The notes beneath the pieces were generated by a model. The model had not been told where the DNA came from, searched no databases, and saw only the letters and a program-made list of their open reading frames with translations. A stretch of 64,000 nt of DNA from NCBI GenBank assembly GCA_914767715.1, contig OU612072.1, positions 16,184,001 through 16,248,000 on the forward strand, written 5' to 3'. Within the stretch, counting starts at the first letter, position 1. The number at the start of each line of letters is the position of its first letter. Made by a program: the position numbers and the translations under genes. Below, piece after piece: positions 12,690 to 24,880 of this stretch. The stretch comes from Membranipora membranacea (lineage: Eukaryota; Bryozoa; Gymnolaemata; Cheilostomatida; Membraniporidae).

Positions 12690-13439
12690 ATGTATGACTC
12701 AGGCCCACCTATGGTATGGCTCATCATAGTCTGGGTGTTTATCGGTATAATGGTCTTCCTGATCGCAAATGTCATGTTCTTCTGGTGAGTATAACTATTT
12801 TGTTTTACTTTTTAATCAAATTTATGAAACATTCTGACCGATTTGCATCCAATAGATGCTTTATCGTATTTCTCCGGGACCTCTGAATACGATGGGTGCC
12901 AAATATTGCTTATAATTTGGATCATTTATGCCACCATAAGGCTCTGAGGATACAAACTTTTTTATGGCATCAATCAGCCATCTATCATCCCGCAAAGATA
13001 GATTCTTGCATTTCTGTCTTTGGTGGCATTACTTATATTTTGTAGATTGTAGAATTTGAATGTCGTAGTTGTCTTCACTTTTGACATGTGGGAATGACTT
13101 ACTATCATAGTGAAGAAAATAATGAGTTTTAAAGTAAATGTATGCAGGAAAGTGCTGATTTCCCAAATTTTGTTTAATTATATGTTTGAATAGGCAACAG
13201 GTTCTCTTACATGAGTGACGATTTCTATTAAAATTTAAACCAAGAGTAATAGATGTATCAGTAATAGGTTTTATATTTCCCAGAAATTTATTCATATTTT
13301 CCTTTTGGTGTTATCCAAGAATTGACTATTATCCGGTTGCTTTCACTACTGAGTTGCTGTGTTTTCCAGGAACACAATTCAAAGGTTGATGGTCAGATGG
13401 ACGTCAAAAAGGCGCTCAGTAGCTCAGGTAGCCTCATGA
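12690..13439 (+). CDS. Single-pass membrane microprotein, gene A (54 aa, spliced)
   Basis: Two coding exons: 12,690-12,784 and 13,370-13,439, joined in phase 2 across a GTGAGT donor and a TTTTCCAG acceptor. Exon 1 encodes MYDSGPPMVW and a strong hydrophobic helix (WLIIVWVFIGIMVFLIA, about residues 10-30). Exon 2 gives a very basic tail (RLMVRWTSKRRSV) and a stop. A 5' UTR exon probably ends at 12,476 (GTAAGA donor) before an acceptor at 12,681 or 12,687. Downstream, to 13,615, another frame encodes SLMRAFRANSLFQ..., which is in frame with this tail in the duplicate at 46,370; gene A therefore looks frame-shifted and shortened. The positive-inside rule suggests a cytosolic C-terminus. Family and role unknown. 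Confidence 0.5.
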
Positions 13440-13615
13440 GAGCTTTCAGAGCTAACTCTCTGTTCCAGTCAACCATTTCAATCAGAAGTAGACTGTCAGC
13501 GCCCATCAAACCAGTGAGTATCTTCACTCTCACTGGCCACACAGACATTGAGACTACACAGGTCTCCGAGTCGTTAGTGTCACATTTTCGACCACTGACA
13601 GCTTTAACAGCGTGA
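13440..13615 (+). pseudogene. Frame-shifted C-terminal part of microprotein gene A
   Basis: Open frame encoding SLMRAFRANSLFQSTISIRSR, then SAPIKPVSI and SESLVSHFRPLTALTA before a stop at 13,613-13,615. It is conserved with the minus-strand copy at 46,370-46,560 apart from a few substitutions. The minus copy has 22 more bases at the join, which puts this stretch in frame with the basic tail. Either gene A lost 22 bp or the other copy gained them. Confidence 0.4.
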
Positions 13616-14225
13616 AGCATAGAGCTACAAGGCTGGAGCTGCAGTGTTTGATGACAGCATCCTTCTGTATGGAGCTCTACTGGAGAGTTCTTTATTCTGC
13701 ATGCACGATGTTGTTGTACATACAGAAGACCTCCATTATTTATAGTCGTGATCTGAAGGAACTATGTGAACAGTCGAAGTCAAAACGATTTTCGGTAACG
13801 AACAGTGTTTTAGCCAACAGCCAGATACAGTTCTCAGTGTGAGAAGTCACCTGACCATCAAGTAAGGCCTCCATAATAATAAGAATCACAATTTTCATGT
13901 GGGATAGTTCCCCATATATCAGCTGGCCAGTTGAAATCTGATGATCTGACAAACATGCCACATGAACACCCAATATCATCTTTAGTCCTTAGGCTAGGCC
14001 TAGGCGGAATATTGAGTCGTTAATGAGCATTCCCCCCCCCGTCACAGAGGAAGAGCAAATCTGCTCAAACATGGTCCAATGGGACCAATAATCAGGGCAA
14101 GTATATTAGTCAACAGACATGAAACAAAACAATCTAGAACATTGTAGGTTATGGTACAGAAAATGTGACAGGAACGAGCATAGGTAAATAGTTACATAAA
14201 TCAGTTACATGTGATATTTGTAGTG

Positions 14226-14478
14226 TAAATGTATATGTAAATGTAATGTAAATGTAAATCACTTTTTATTTAGCTGCTCTCCAGCAATCTTTACATGAAT
14301 ATAAGATAGATACATATACATATTCAATTTAGCGCACTCCTGTACAAGGTAGGAGTGGGCAAGCTAGGCTATTGTCCAGAGAGCTCACCTCCTTCAGCAG
14401 CATGGGTAGTGACCGGGATTCGAACCTGCAACTCTCAGATTGAGATGCTCGAATCCTAACCACTACGCCACCCTGCCT
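14226..14478 (-). mobile_element. tRNA-derived SINE, second family
   Basis: On the minus strand the head reads TGGCGTAGTGGTTAGGAT (A box) and GGTTCGAATCC (B box), followed by a body and a TAAATG-type AT-rich tail. The homologous stretch near 45,745 in Q3 is uninterrupted, which fixes the limits and shows a 3 bp GTG duplication. The insertion therefore postdates the duplication or was lost exactly from the other copy. Confidence 0.75.
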
Positions 14479-14924
14479 GTGAGATGTAGGCTCCCTTCTT
14501 CACCAAGACCACTTAAAACCACTTATTTCATAAAACAGTAGTCTGAGTTATTTGAGGAAACTCACCTGCACAACCTGTCACCTGTCACCACCAAAATCGA
14601 TGGTTGTTGCTAAGATGCAAAACAATATCAATTTGGAAGTTGGCCTAGCAGTTTCAATTCTATCATGTGCCAGTACTGTGAGGTGTTGCATTAAGTTACA
14701 TTACTCTTGACGGTATTGTCGTTTAGGTTTGGCTAGGTTCATTATTTTAATCCATAGATCAAGTGGATTATTCTATTGAATGAGCATTTGCTTGTGATCA
14801 CAATACCAAATGAAACAAAAGTGATCGCTTTTAAATTCAATTAAAAGGAATTTGATCGGCTGCAAGCAGTTATGTTGTTTTTTACATGTACACCCTGCTT
14901 AATGTGCTGACCAAATGATTGAAA

Positions 14925-15175
14925 AAGGTTGATTGAAATCCGATGTCTTATCACTCGCCCATCCCGAGGCATGGGCGGCGAAATACTATTGCCTTATTAA
15001 CGAGGCCGCAATGTCTGCGCCAATTTGCTCTCTGTTTGCAGGCAGGTCGGAGCACACCTGGGGGACCAACTTATCCCCAGTAGAAGATTGACTGCAGTGG
15101 GATTCGAACCCACGACCTTCAACACTTGCGTGTTGAAGTCTGGCGCTCTAACCAACTGAGCATACTCCTACTCCT
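14925..15175 (-). mobile_element. tRNA-derived SINE, first family
   Basis: Minus-strand element with B box GGTTCGAATCCCACTGCAG and the same body as the copies at 7,500 and 44,704. Shared between this copy and Q3, so it was part of the module before duplication. A truncated remainder persists at 31,018-31,066. Confidence 0.8.
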
Positions 15176-17949
15176 GATTCCATGTTAAGTTACTGAATGT
15201 TATTGCTATTTTTAGCCATAGCAGGGCATTGAAACTTGAAACACTCAAGCTATGGCCCGGTTCATTAAGATTAAATAAAACTTCATAATCATTTTTATAA
15301 TGTGAACAGTGTTATATTACTATAAAAATCCAAAAGGTACCTAACTAACCTTCAGACTATATCATTTGAAACAAAATTGTACATACATTTTGCCTGCACA
15401 AAGAGGCGTAGTTGTTTTTATTTTGTCTAAAGATAAAATAAAATAGATAACTAACTAACTACAAAATCTGTATGCCCTGTGTACATGTAATTTGCAGTAT
15501 AGTTGAGTTACGTAACTAACCAGTGGTAACAATGCTCTACTTTACTAATTGCGTTGGTTTAGTTGGCTAATGTTGACACGTTGTGATCGATAGGGCGAAT
15601 AGCAAGAGTCAATTCGGACAAGCTAGTAATCTGTCTGTAGCTGTATTCTTCGCCTACTGGTTCTACTCTTGTCTTAACCTCACAATAACTTGCCTATGTG
15701 AATTCACGTGTGAGTGCGAAAACTGACTTTGATATGAACAGGATTGGTTTCAAACATATTACTCTCTTGTTATCCCAGTGCAGACAGACCATGTGTGTGT
15801 ACCTATAGTTCAGCTTTTTTTATACAAACGTTCTAACAAAACCAAACTATCACCGCGGAAGAACATATTTGCAGCCGGACGATGGGCTCATTCTGATAAC
15901 CAATATGTCTTGTATGTCATCATGTCAGCAGTATGGCATAAGATTTGTCCAGATTCATTCTAGGTCTGTCAAATGGGGTCCTACCAGCAGGGACATCCCT
16001 TTAGGAAAATGTTTGTGTTTGTGTATTAATTTCTGTCACAGCAGGTATTATTTTATTTGCTGATTTATCGGGGTGATCCAAGCTGTGTGTGTCAATACTA
16101 GCACGCTTTTTTGAAATTTTTAATAATATTGACAATTTTTGGTTCTTTTTTAAGAGTTGTCTTCCCATCGTCCAATTTCTGAGCAATTTTGGAATGTTCT
16201 CAATTTTGGAGAAAACAACAATTTGTCTTCCTCTGTCCTAGTTAATTGTTGGCCAATGAGAATATCCGTGAGAAGACAGCTTCAAACATTTGCAAAAATG
16301 TTGGCGATTTTTAAAAACATTCAGACTACATCGCATAGGTAGACATCTATTCACGAATGATGGCACTGCTAAAAACAGCCAAAGAATGTCTTTGTACAAA
16401 CTGACCTTGGAAGTTTATAATTAGAGTAAATTGAATACTCGTTGGCCTGAAAATCCTAAACATTCATCAGGAAAACGTCTTAAATAAATACGTTTGTGTG
16501 TAGGGTGCTACATACACAGTGTTCTGAGTCAGTTGGAACCGGTGGGAACTAAGTTCTCGCGCAAAAATATAGATGGGGAACCTTTAGGACACAGTTCCCA
16601 TTGAATTCTGTGCAAAAAGAGTTGTCTCTTTTGACCAGATATCAATCATACTATTACAGATCCATATTTCTGCATAATTTGATCTAGAAATTGCAAAAGA
16701 TTCTCAAAACTATTCTCAACCCAGAGTGTAGAGTACCGCAAAGAAAATAGTCCACTTAGACCACTGTACATACTACATAGTGAGTAAGATAAATGAAGCA
16801 CGTTGCTACCATAAATTACATGACAAAAAAGGAAGGAGGAAGTAGAAAATGACGAACGCAAATTTCGCAGAATTTGGTAGGATTGAATGATAATAATTCA
16901 TAAGGCTGGTTCGATTCACTGACAAAATAATGTATGAAATATATTTGAAAAGGCTGAGCTGCCTAGGTTTGTGCTGAATGATGATTTAAATATTGAGCTG
17001 TACTGGGATTGGCGTTTCCTGGCTATTGTTTGGGTTCACTATCCATTGCAACCAGGTGTAGTGTAGTGTTCTGAACATAATAACAGACAAGTTGGACAGC
17101 TCATCTCAGGTTGGCTTTGATTGATTTGGTCTGTGATGCAGTGAGATTACCATCTCACACAGGGCCGACTGCCAGGCTTTGAACAGGTAGAAAATTTGCC
17201 ACAACATGTGCACACTCACTGTGATCTGAGTATTAATACTTATAATCTCAAATTTAGAGAAGAACTGATGGCATCAGTGGTGCTCATCTTAGATCTAAAC
17301 CGGATTGGTCTTTTGGAGATCAAGTTATAGGGTCAGAACACCAATATTTCATGCAGTTAATTGATTCCATTTCTTGAGCTTATCAATCAGTTTATGCTTA
17401 TCATTTGCCAGTTATTTTACAATTTTTTCATAAAAGAATTTATGAATTTGAGCTTGACATTGTCAATATTTCTACAGCAACTCAACTTCAAAAGAAGCCA
17501 ATCAGCAGAAGCAGAAGCTTGTAACAAGGTCTTGAAGTTGCCCTGTCAGTATTTGCCCGAAGGAACAGAAATTCCGTGGGTAACATTAGGGTTTCTATTG
17601 TGATTTTATATTTTTGGTGTACTTAGCTGCGAAGGTGACACCTAAGCTTTTCCATCTAAAGATGTGAGTCAATCTCCTTCAAGCTTTGATGGCATGAATA
17701 TAGCGCTGTGTGTAAATGTTTTACTATAATTTGCCGGTTCCAACGTCATCTTCCACATGTTCTCTACTGATACTACTTTATCCACAGAGTTTTGAAAGTA
17801 GTATTGAACGAAAAAAAGTTTTCCATTTGACAAAACCCAGTAAACTTCAAAACATAGGGCAGTAAATCAACTAGAAAATCCTTGAGTTTGCTAATAAAAT
17901 GGTTTATTTGGATAAATTCAGCTGGAATTTTATATAATTTGCATTGTGT

Positions 17950-17955
17950 TTTATT
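17950..17955 (-). terminator. Polyadenylation signal of peptide gene P2
   Basis: AATAAA on the minus strand, about 220 bp beyond the start of the downstream exon (18,177). P1 and P3 carry a T-run at this position instead, so their transcripts may end elsewhere. Confidence 0.4.
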
Positions 17956-18389
17956 TAACATGACTCACAAAGTAAAAAACTTACAGTGAGGCCATGCACA
18001 GTCAGTTTGTGTTTTAAGGATAGAAAACAATGGTTATGTAATAAAAACAGGAGGATGTTCATTTACAAAGGAGTCGATATGTGGTCCGGGTCAAGAAAGA
18101 ATGTGAAGTTCCATGTTGTCAGTTGGAGATCATGGTTGTCACAGCAGCAAGAGGCCTTTATGGTCTGTTTGATGTATCTAAAACAAAGAGTGAGTGTGAA
18201 ATTCAATGTCTGATTACAGAGTCACTTAGTTAAATTGGAAATTGTGCAAATTTAAGCTGCTTTCAAGGTGAAAAGAAAGCCTTAATTTTTGATAAAGTCA
18301 GACAAACACAAATAAACTTATATAAATACATATGTAACTCACTCTTCTATTGAAGTTGCATCACCACCTGCTGCTGAACATCCGATGAT

Positions 18390-18854
18390 CTAGTGATGTG
18401 ATTTTTTCTCAGATTTCCGAGGAGTACTAACTCTGCAAGGATTATTAGATGCCCAAGGAGTACTAAATGTGCAAGGAGCATGAGATGGTTTAAGAGTTGG
18501 AGATGTCCAGGGAGTTCTAGATCTGCAAGGATTATTAGATGCCCAAGGAGTACTAAATGTGCAAGGAGCATGAGATGGTTTAAGAGTTGGAGATGTCCAG
18601 GGAGTTCTAGCTCTGCAAGGATTATTAGATGCCCAAGGAGTACTAAATATGCAAGGAGCATGAGATGGTTTAAGAGTTGGAGATGTCCAGGGAGTACTAA
18701 ATTTGCATATCCAAGGAGTTCTAAATCTGCAAGAAGAAACAGGTCTCCAAGGTGTACTCGGTCTTGGAGAATTTTTCAGATACCGGGGAGGCCTTGCAAT
18801 AGCTACAGAGATCGCCACCAAACAAAACACAGATAATATTGCCATGGCCTTCAT
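18390..18854 (-). CDS. Secreted Cys/Pro/Trp repeat peptide, copy P2 (154 aa)
   Basis: Intact paralogue with the same layout as P1: acceptor at 18,874-18,876, start ATG at 18,854, signal peptide ending ISVAIA, Pro/Arg-rich leader (RPPRYLKNSPRPSTPWRP), then three 30-residue repeats at 18,439-18,708. Repeat variants here include CRARTPW and CRSRTPW. Exon 1 about 19,290-19,239, intron 19,238-18,874, coding exon 18,873-18,343, downstream exon from 18,177. The stop lies 47 bp before the exon end, so the downstream exon can be 3' UTR without being an obvious nonsense-decay target. The gene region shares substitutions with P3 (a FSLFRAGTALV reading upstream), unlike P1. Confidence 0.72.
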   Translation of the reverse strand: MKAMAILSVFCLVAISVAIARPPRYLKNSPRPSTPWRPVSSCRFRTPWICKFSTPWTSPTLKPSHAPCIFSTPWASNNPCRARTPWTSPTLKPSHAPCTFSTPWASNNPCRSRTPWTSPTLKPSHAPCTFSTPWASNNPCRVSTPRKSEKKSHH

Positions 18855-19311
18855 GACGAGTGCGGTACCAGCTCTGAAAAGAGAAAAAAATTCATTTAAA
18901 TTCAAATCTTAATCTATCATCACTTGGTCAATTTGAAAGATACCACTTACGTTTATTGCCCAAATAAGATGCTCAAATCAGTGTGAGCTGAATATTAGCA
19001 CAGTTACAACCTTCATTAACATTGTTGTTAAATTCATTTACATTTAATAGCAAATTATCAGTAAAATTTAAATAACAACTCAATTATATCTTCTTTGATA
19101 GTTTCATTGTGAAATGGTGTCTGGAAATCTGTTGTGGAGGTAGTTTTATTAGATGATAGTTTTTTGAATATTCAGCGGCTCAAAAAAGTAAACAAATATA
19201 CATTTTTGAAACTTAGTATGCATTCAGACTATACTCACTCCTTTATCAGAAATGTTGATGAACTCGATATGCTGCAAGCAGGATAATGTGACATCTGTAA
19301 GCAAACCATCC

Positions 19312-19320
19312 CTTTATATA
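19312..19320 (-). promoter_or_regulatory. TATA box of peptide gene P2
   Basis: TATATAAAG on the minus strand with a GTGAGT donor at 19,238-19,233 downstream, as in the other copies. Confidence 0.65.
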
Positions 19321-21159
19321 TGTTTATATCCAGATGTAACTCAAAGCACAGCTGTGCTCACAGTTCCACCTCCGATAACCAGAGTAATTAATGACTTGAA
19401 CTTCCACATTTCCCATCACTTTAGATTTTAGTGGAGGCTGCAGTTTTCAAGTTTTGATTGATCATCAAACTATCTCTGAAATACTACCAAACAATCTATT
19501 CATGCGGTCAGCTCACATCCATTTTTGCTGAGTAATGGTTATGGACAAATGATTTGGCAGGCAGTAGGAGGTTGCTGTAAAGTCAAATTGATTGATCTGT
19601 CTGAAAAACTAAATTGCATGTTCATCATTCTAAAAAAATTTATTTCATGGAGTGTTATTGATATGAATGGTATGACACTTCAAAATAGTAAGATTACCGC
19701 TGCAACAAGATGCTGTGTATCATCATTCACTATAATATAAACTGCAAAAAGACCAAGTAAACCTCATACCAAGTAATGCATATATGAACTGTGACCTTTA
19801 TAATTGAATAAAATATGGATAACACTCGTATTATCTCATACATCCCCAAAAATATCCTGTTCGGTCTCACAGCAAAATCCACATGGATTCATAAATGTTG
19901 AGATTGAGTTTGTTTGGTGTTGGAGGGGTGCTAGAGGGAGGATTTAATATGAAGTTTTCTAACAATGTGGATCAGAAAAAACGCAATTACATACATAATT
20001 AAAATTCTTCACCTTATATTTTGGGACTTTTTGTATCCTTCTTTGCAATAAACAAAAATAGGGTCAACAACCTTTTAAATTTTTCTTGATTATTTTTCTT
20101 ATTAAGGAAGTCAATCAATTTAGACTGGCAAAACATACTTCCTGAACATGATTTAATTACTCAAAATTCCCTACTTTGATTTGGAATGGATGCATGGTTT
20201 TAGCGATAAGAAATTTCAAACAGTAGCAAATGAATATAAATATCAATTTAGGTTTTCATTACCCTTAAATCAAGCCAATAGAAATTCGAAAGTATTTCAG
20301 CCTCCCTGTTTAGCCTTCCATTCCCTTTAGACTTGACCACTTGAACTTGTAAGTGGAGAACATCCCATGCTTCGATTTCACAACAACTTTAAGAGTTATC
20401 AAATCATTGAAATAGCATTGGCACATTTTTTCACCAACTGTTGTGTCCCTTCATTCTATTTGCGCAACCCTATCCCGTTGAAGCAGCATGAGGGATTAAC
20501 GGAGGCACCAATGCCTGTGAGACTTGAGGCACGGTTTCAGGAACCAAAATCATCCATTCAAATAGAGAGTAGGCAACTTCATTTGAAATGGGACAATGAT
20601 TGATGGGAATTTTGCTTGTCAGCAGAAGTTGGTAAACCAATATTGAACAGAAATTGGATGCTTTCTGAATTGGATGTATATAAAGTGAGTGCTGGAATGC
20701 CATTATCATTATCATTATCATTATAATAAGGGTATCAGAGGAATGTTTGGCCGTGTCTCCATGGGAACTCTAGGTTTCAGTCTTGTTACAACATAGAAGA
20801 GCGTAATAACTTGCAGAAAATAAAGTGCATCATTCACTTACAGCAACTTTCTAATGCTAGTGCTAATACAACAATGGCTATTGCTCACGGCAACTGGCCT
20901 ATTAATCAATATCAATATAAATGTGATTTATAAACAAAAATTTCCCAGCCCAAGCAGATGTTAACGGAAGATATGTCTGGGTGATTTATGTGATTGAGCT
21001 GAACTTTGAAAGTACTGCCTCTATTAATTAAAGATTTCGAAGAAAAAAGGCGACAAAATTAGTTCAATTCCTAGTCACTAACAATCACCCTAATGTCTGT
21101 TTTGTTTCTAAAATGAATCCTAGAGTCGGGAAAAAGTGACTGTCAATAGTAAGACAAGT

Positions 21160-22470
21160 ATTGAGCATAACATCCATTTTCATATGTTTGTACTATGGAG
21201 TAACTTACAGAGCAGCCATGCTTACTGTTAAAGAATAGCTCATGACTTGGACTTCCAGTTTTTCCATCAATCTTGATTCGAGTTTGCTACAGTATTTAAT
21301 AAAATCACCAAATACTCTGATGATGTGAAATTTGCTGAGTAATACCTATTTAGAATTGGCATAGCAATCGGAAGATGCTGTCAAGTCAAATTGATTGATC
21401 TGTCTCATTAACCTTTTGACACCTCATCGTCTTCTAATCGATTGGAAAAGCGTCAAATTCTGCTCCAATTAAAAAGCTTGGAGTCAATGAACTCATATGG
21501 GAGTATGCAATGTACTTTTAACACTGGCCCTACTAATGCTTATCTTAGTAGGGTGCTCTTTATCAAACAATGAAACAATGAATGACAAACAAACACCATA
21601 ATGTTCCTGTTGGTGATATGCTATGCGAGACTAGGCAGGGGTTGCAAAAAGAGAATTTGTCTTTGATAGTATATGTAAATTATGATATATCAGAATATGT
21701 CACCTCAATATTTTAGGATTGCTAGAAATAATCTTCTTTGATCCTGTTAAATCTGTTATAGGAATTCAATGTCGATCTTTACAAGTATTTTGAGTGCATG
21801 AGAATAAAAGGAGGGTTATTGAGGGTGCTATATTCGCATTCGGCAATTGTTTGAGGAAAATGCGAAGGCCTCTTTGCAATGCGTGGTGCACAAGGTGCAT
21901 TATTCATTGAGGTTTTGTCTAAGTTGAAGTTTTACAAGATTTTATTTGATGTTACTGTTAATCTGTGAAACTAAAATGGTAAAATGCGTTTAATTGAATA
22001 TGGTGCTAGCATCGGCGCCTCATAAATATCATGCTGTCAATGAACTACCTGTGGATTAAAGCAAACTATGGGGAGACAAATATTTAAACACAAGTTTACC
22101 GTTATAGGAACCTCGAATTAAGCCCCACAATACGTAAGCTTAGTAAAAAAACTTAGCAACAAAATGAGCATGAAAGTAAGAGGAATCGGTGTACACACAC
22201 CAAGGCTCACTGGGCAACAATGAAGTTAAAAGCTCCCATAACTCTTTAAACCAGTGCAGCTATTTGGGCACGAAACAAAATTGCCTGACCCGAACAAGCC
22301 AAGTAATTATGACCAATCGACCTGCTCTTAGTCAAAAAGATGATGCACATTTATACAACACCAAAAAATCATCCCTTTGTATTCGCTCATATCTTGGAGT
22401 CGGTCATCGCCCAGATATGGTTGCTATTCCATAACCGATAACAACATTAGTTAATGAGTATACTTGTCTT
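21160..22470. repeat. Palindrome centre, copy 2
   Basis: About 1.3 kb unpaired loop between inverted arms P2 and Q2. The arms meet at the block GTGACTGTCAATAGTAAGAC (near 21,140) and its complement near 22,475. Equivalent to 36,930-38,390. The 81-residue ORF at 22,189-22,434 is not preserved as coding sequence in the other copy. No gene seen. Confidence 0.8.
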
Positions 22471-24414
22471 ACTATTGACAGTCACTTTTTCCCCGACTCT
22501 TGGATTTATTTTAGAAAAAACGGACATAAGGGTGATTGTTAGTGACTAGGAATTGAACTAATTTTGCCGCCTTTTTTCTTCGAAATCTTTAATTAATAGA
22601 AGCAGTACTTTCAAAGTTCAGCTCAATCACATAAATCACCCAGGCATATCTTCCGTTAACATCTGTTTGAGCTGGGAAAATATTGTTTGTAAATGACATT
22701 CATAGTGATATTGATTAATAGGTCAGTTACCGTGGGCAATAGCCATTGTTGTATTAGCACTAGGAAGTTGCTGTAAGTGATTGATGCACTTTATTTTCTG
22801 CAAGTTATTACGCTCTTCTATGTTGTTACAAGACTGAAACCTAGAGTTCCCCTGGAGACACGTCCAAACTTTCCTCTGATCTCCTTTTTATAATGATAAT
22901 GATAATGATAATGATAATGGTAATGATAATGGCATTCCAGCACTCACTTTATATACATCCAATTCAGAAAGCATCCAATTTCTGTTCAATATTGGTTTAC
23001 CAACTACTGCTGACAAGCAAAATTTCCATCAATCATTGGCCCATTTCAAATGAAGTTGCCTACTCTCTATTTGAATGGATGATTTTGGTTCCTGAAACCG
23101 TGCCTCAAGTGTCACAGGCATTGGTGCTTCCGTTAATCCCTCATGCTGCTTCAAAGGGATAGGGTTGCCCAAATAGACTGAAGGGACACAAAAGTTGCGT
23201 GAAAAAATGTGCCAAAGCTATTTCAATGATTTGATAACTCTTAAAGTTGTTGTGAAATCGAAGCTTGGGATGTTCTTTACTTACAAGTTCAAGTGGTCAA
23301 GTTTAAAGGGAATGGAAGGCTAAACAGAGAGGCTGAAATACTTTCGAATTTCTATTGGCTTGATTTAAGGGTAATGAAAACCTAAATTGATAATTATATT
23401 CATTTGTTACTGTTTGAAATTCTCTTATCGCTAAAACCAAGCATCCATTCCAAATCCAAGTAGGAATTTTTGAGTAATTGATCATGCTTAGGAAGTATGT
23501 TTTGACAGTTTAAATTGATTGACTTCTTTATCACGAAAAGTAATCAACAGAAATTTAAAAGGTTGTTGACCCTATTTTTGAAAGTACATGTCACCCAGCT
23601 GTTTATTGCAAAGAGGGATAAAAAAAGTCCCATAAAACAAGGTGAAGAATTTTAATTAGGTATGTAATTGTGTTTTTTCTGATCCATATTCTTAGAAAAC
23701 TTCATATTAAATCCTACCTCTAGCACCCCTCCAACACCAAACAAACTCAATCTCAACATTTATGAATCCATGTGGATTTTGCTGTGAGACCGAACAGGAT
23801 ATTTTTGGGGAGGTATGAGATAATATGAGTGTTATCCATATTTTAATCAAATATAAAGGTCACAGTTCATATATGCATTACTTGGTAAGAGGTTTATTTG
23901 GTCTTTTTCCAGATTTTATTATAGTGAATGATGATACACAGTATCTCATTGCAGCGGTAATCTTATTAATTTGAAGTGTCATACCATTCATATCGATAAC
24001 ACTACATGACACTTTTTCAATTTTTTTAGAATGATGAACATTCAAATTAGTTTATCAGACAGATCAATCAATTTGACTTTACAGCAACCTCCTACTGCCT
24101 GCCATGTCATTTGTCCATAAGCATTACTCAGCAAAAATGGATGTGAGCTGACCGCATGAATAGATTGTTTGGTAGTCATTCAAGGTGCAACCTCCACATT
24201 TGAAAGTGAATACAAATCATAAGTGACGACATGAGTTGACAAAAATAATTTGTTTTATTAAATAGTTTGATGATCAATCAACATTTGAACACTGCAGCGT
24301 CCACTAAAATCTAAAGTGATGGGAAATGTGGAAGTTTAAGTCATTAATTACTTTTGTTATCGGAGGTGGAACTGAGAGCACAGCTGTGCTTTTAGTTACA
24401 TCTGGATATAAACA

Positions 24415-24423
24415 TATATAAAG
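24415..24423 (+). promoter_or_regulatory. TATA box of peptide gene Q2
   Basis: TATATAAAG in a CATATATAAAGGG context, 82 bp upstream of the GTGAGT donor at 24,497 that ends the untranslated first exon. Confidence 0.65.
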
Positions 24424-24880
24424 GGATGGTTTGCTTACAGATGTCACATTATCCTGCTTGCAGCATATCGAGTTCATCAACATTTCTGATAAAGGAGTGA
24501 GTATAGTCTGAATGTATACTAAGTTTCAAAAATGTATATTTGTTTACTTTTTTGAGCCGCTGAATATTCAAAAAACTATCATTTAATAAAACTACCTCCA
24601 CAACAGATTTCCAGACACCATTTCAAAATGAAACTATCAAAGAAGATATAATTGAGTTGTTATTTAAATTATACTGATAATTTGCTATTCAATGTAAATG
24701 AATTTAACAACAATGTTAATGAAGGTTATAACTGTGCTAATATTCAGCTCACACTGATTTGAGCATCTTATTTGGGCTATAAACTTAAGTGGTATCTTTC
24801 AAATTGACCAAGTGATGATAGATTAAGATTTGGATTCAAATGAACTTTTTTCTCTTTTCAGAGCTGGTGCCGCACTCGTC

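Larger units (their letters stand above)
15180..21160 (+). repeat. Segmental duplication module P2
   Basis: Forward copy, equivalent to 31,070-36,930 and, from 15,810, to the left edge onward. It contains peptide gene P2 on the minus strand. It has a block near 17,600-17,665 that P1 and P3 lack but Q2 and Q3 keep. The segment 15,180-15,800 has no convincing gene. Forms the left arm of a palindrome with Q2. Confidence 0.9.
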
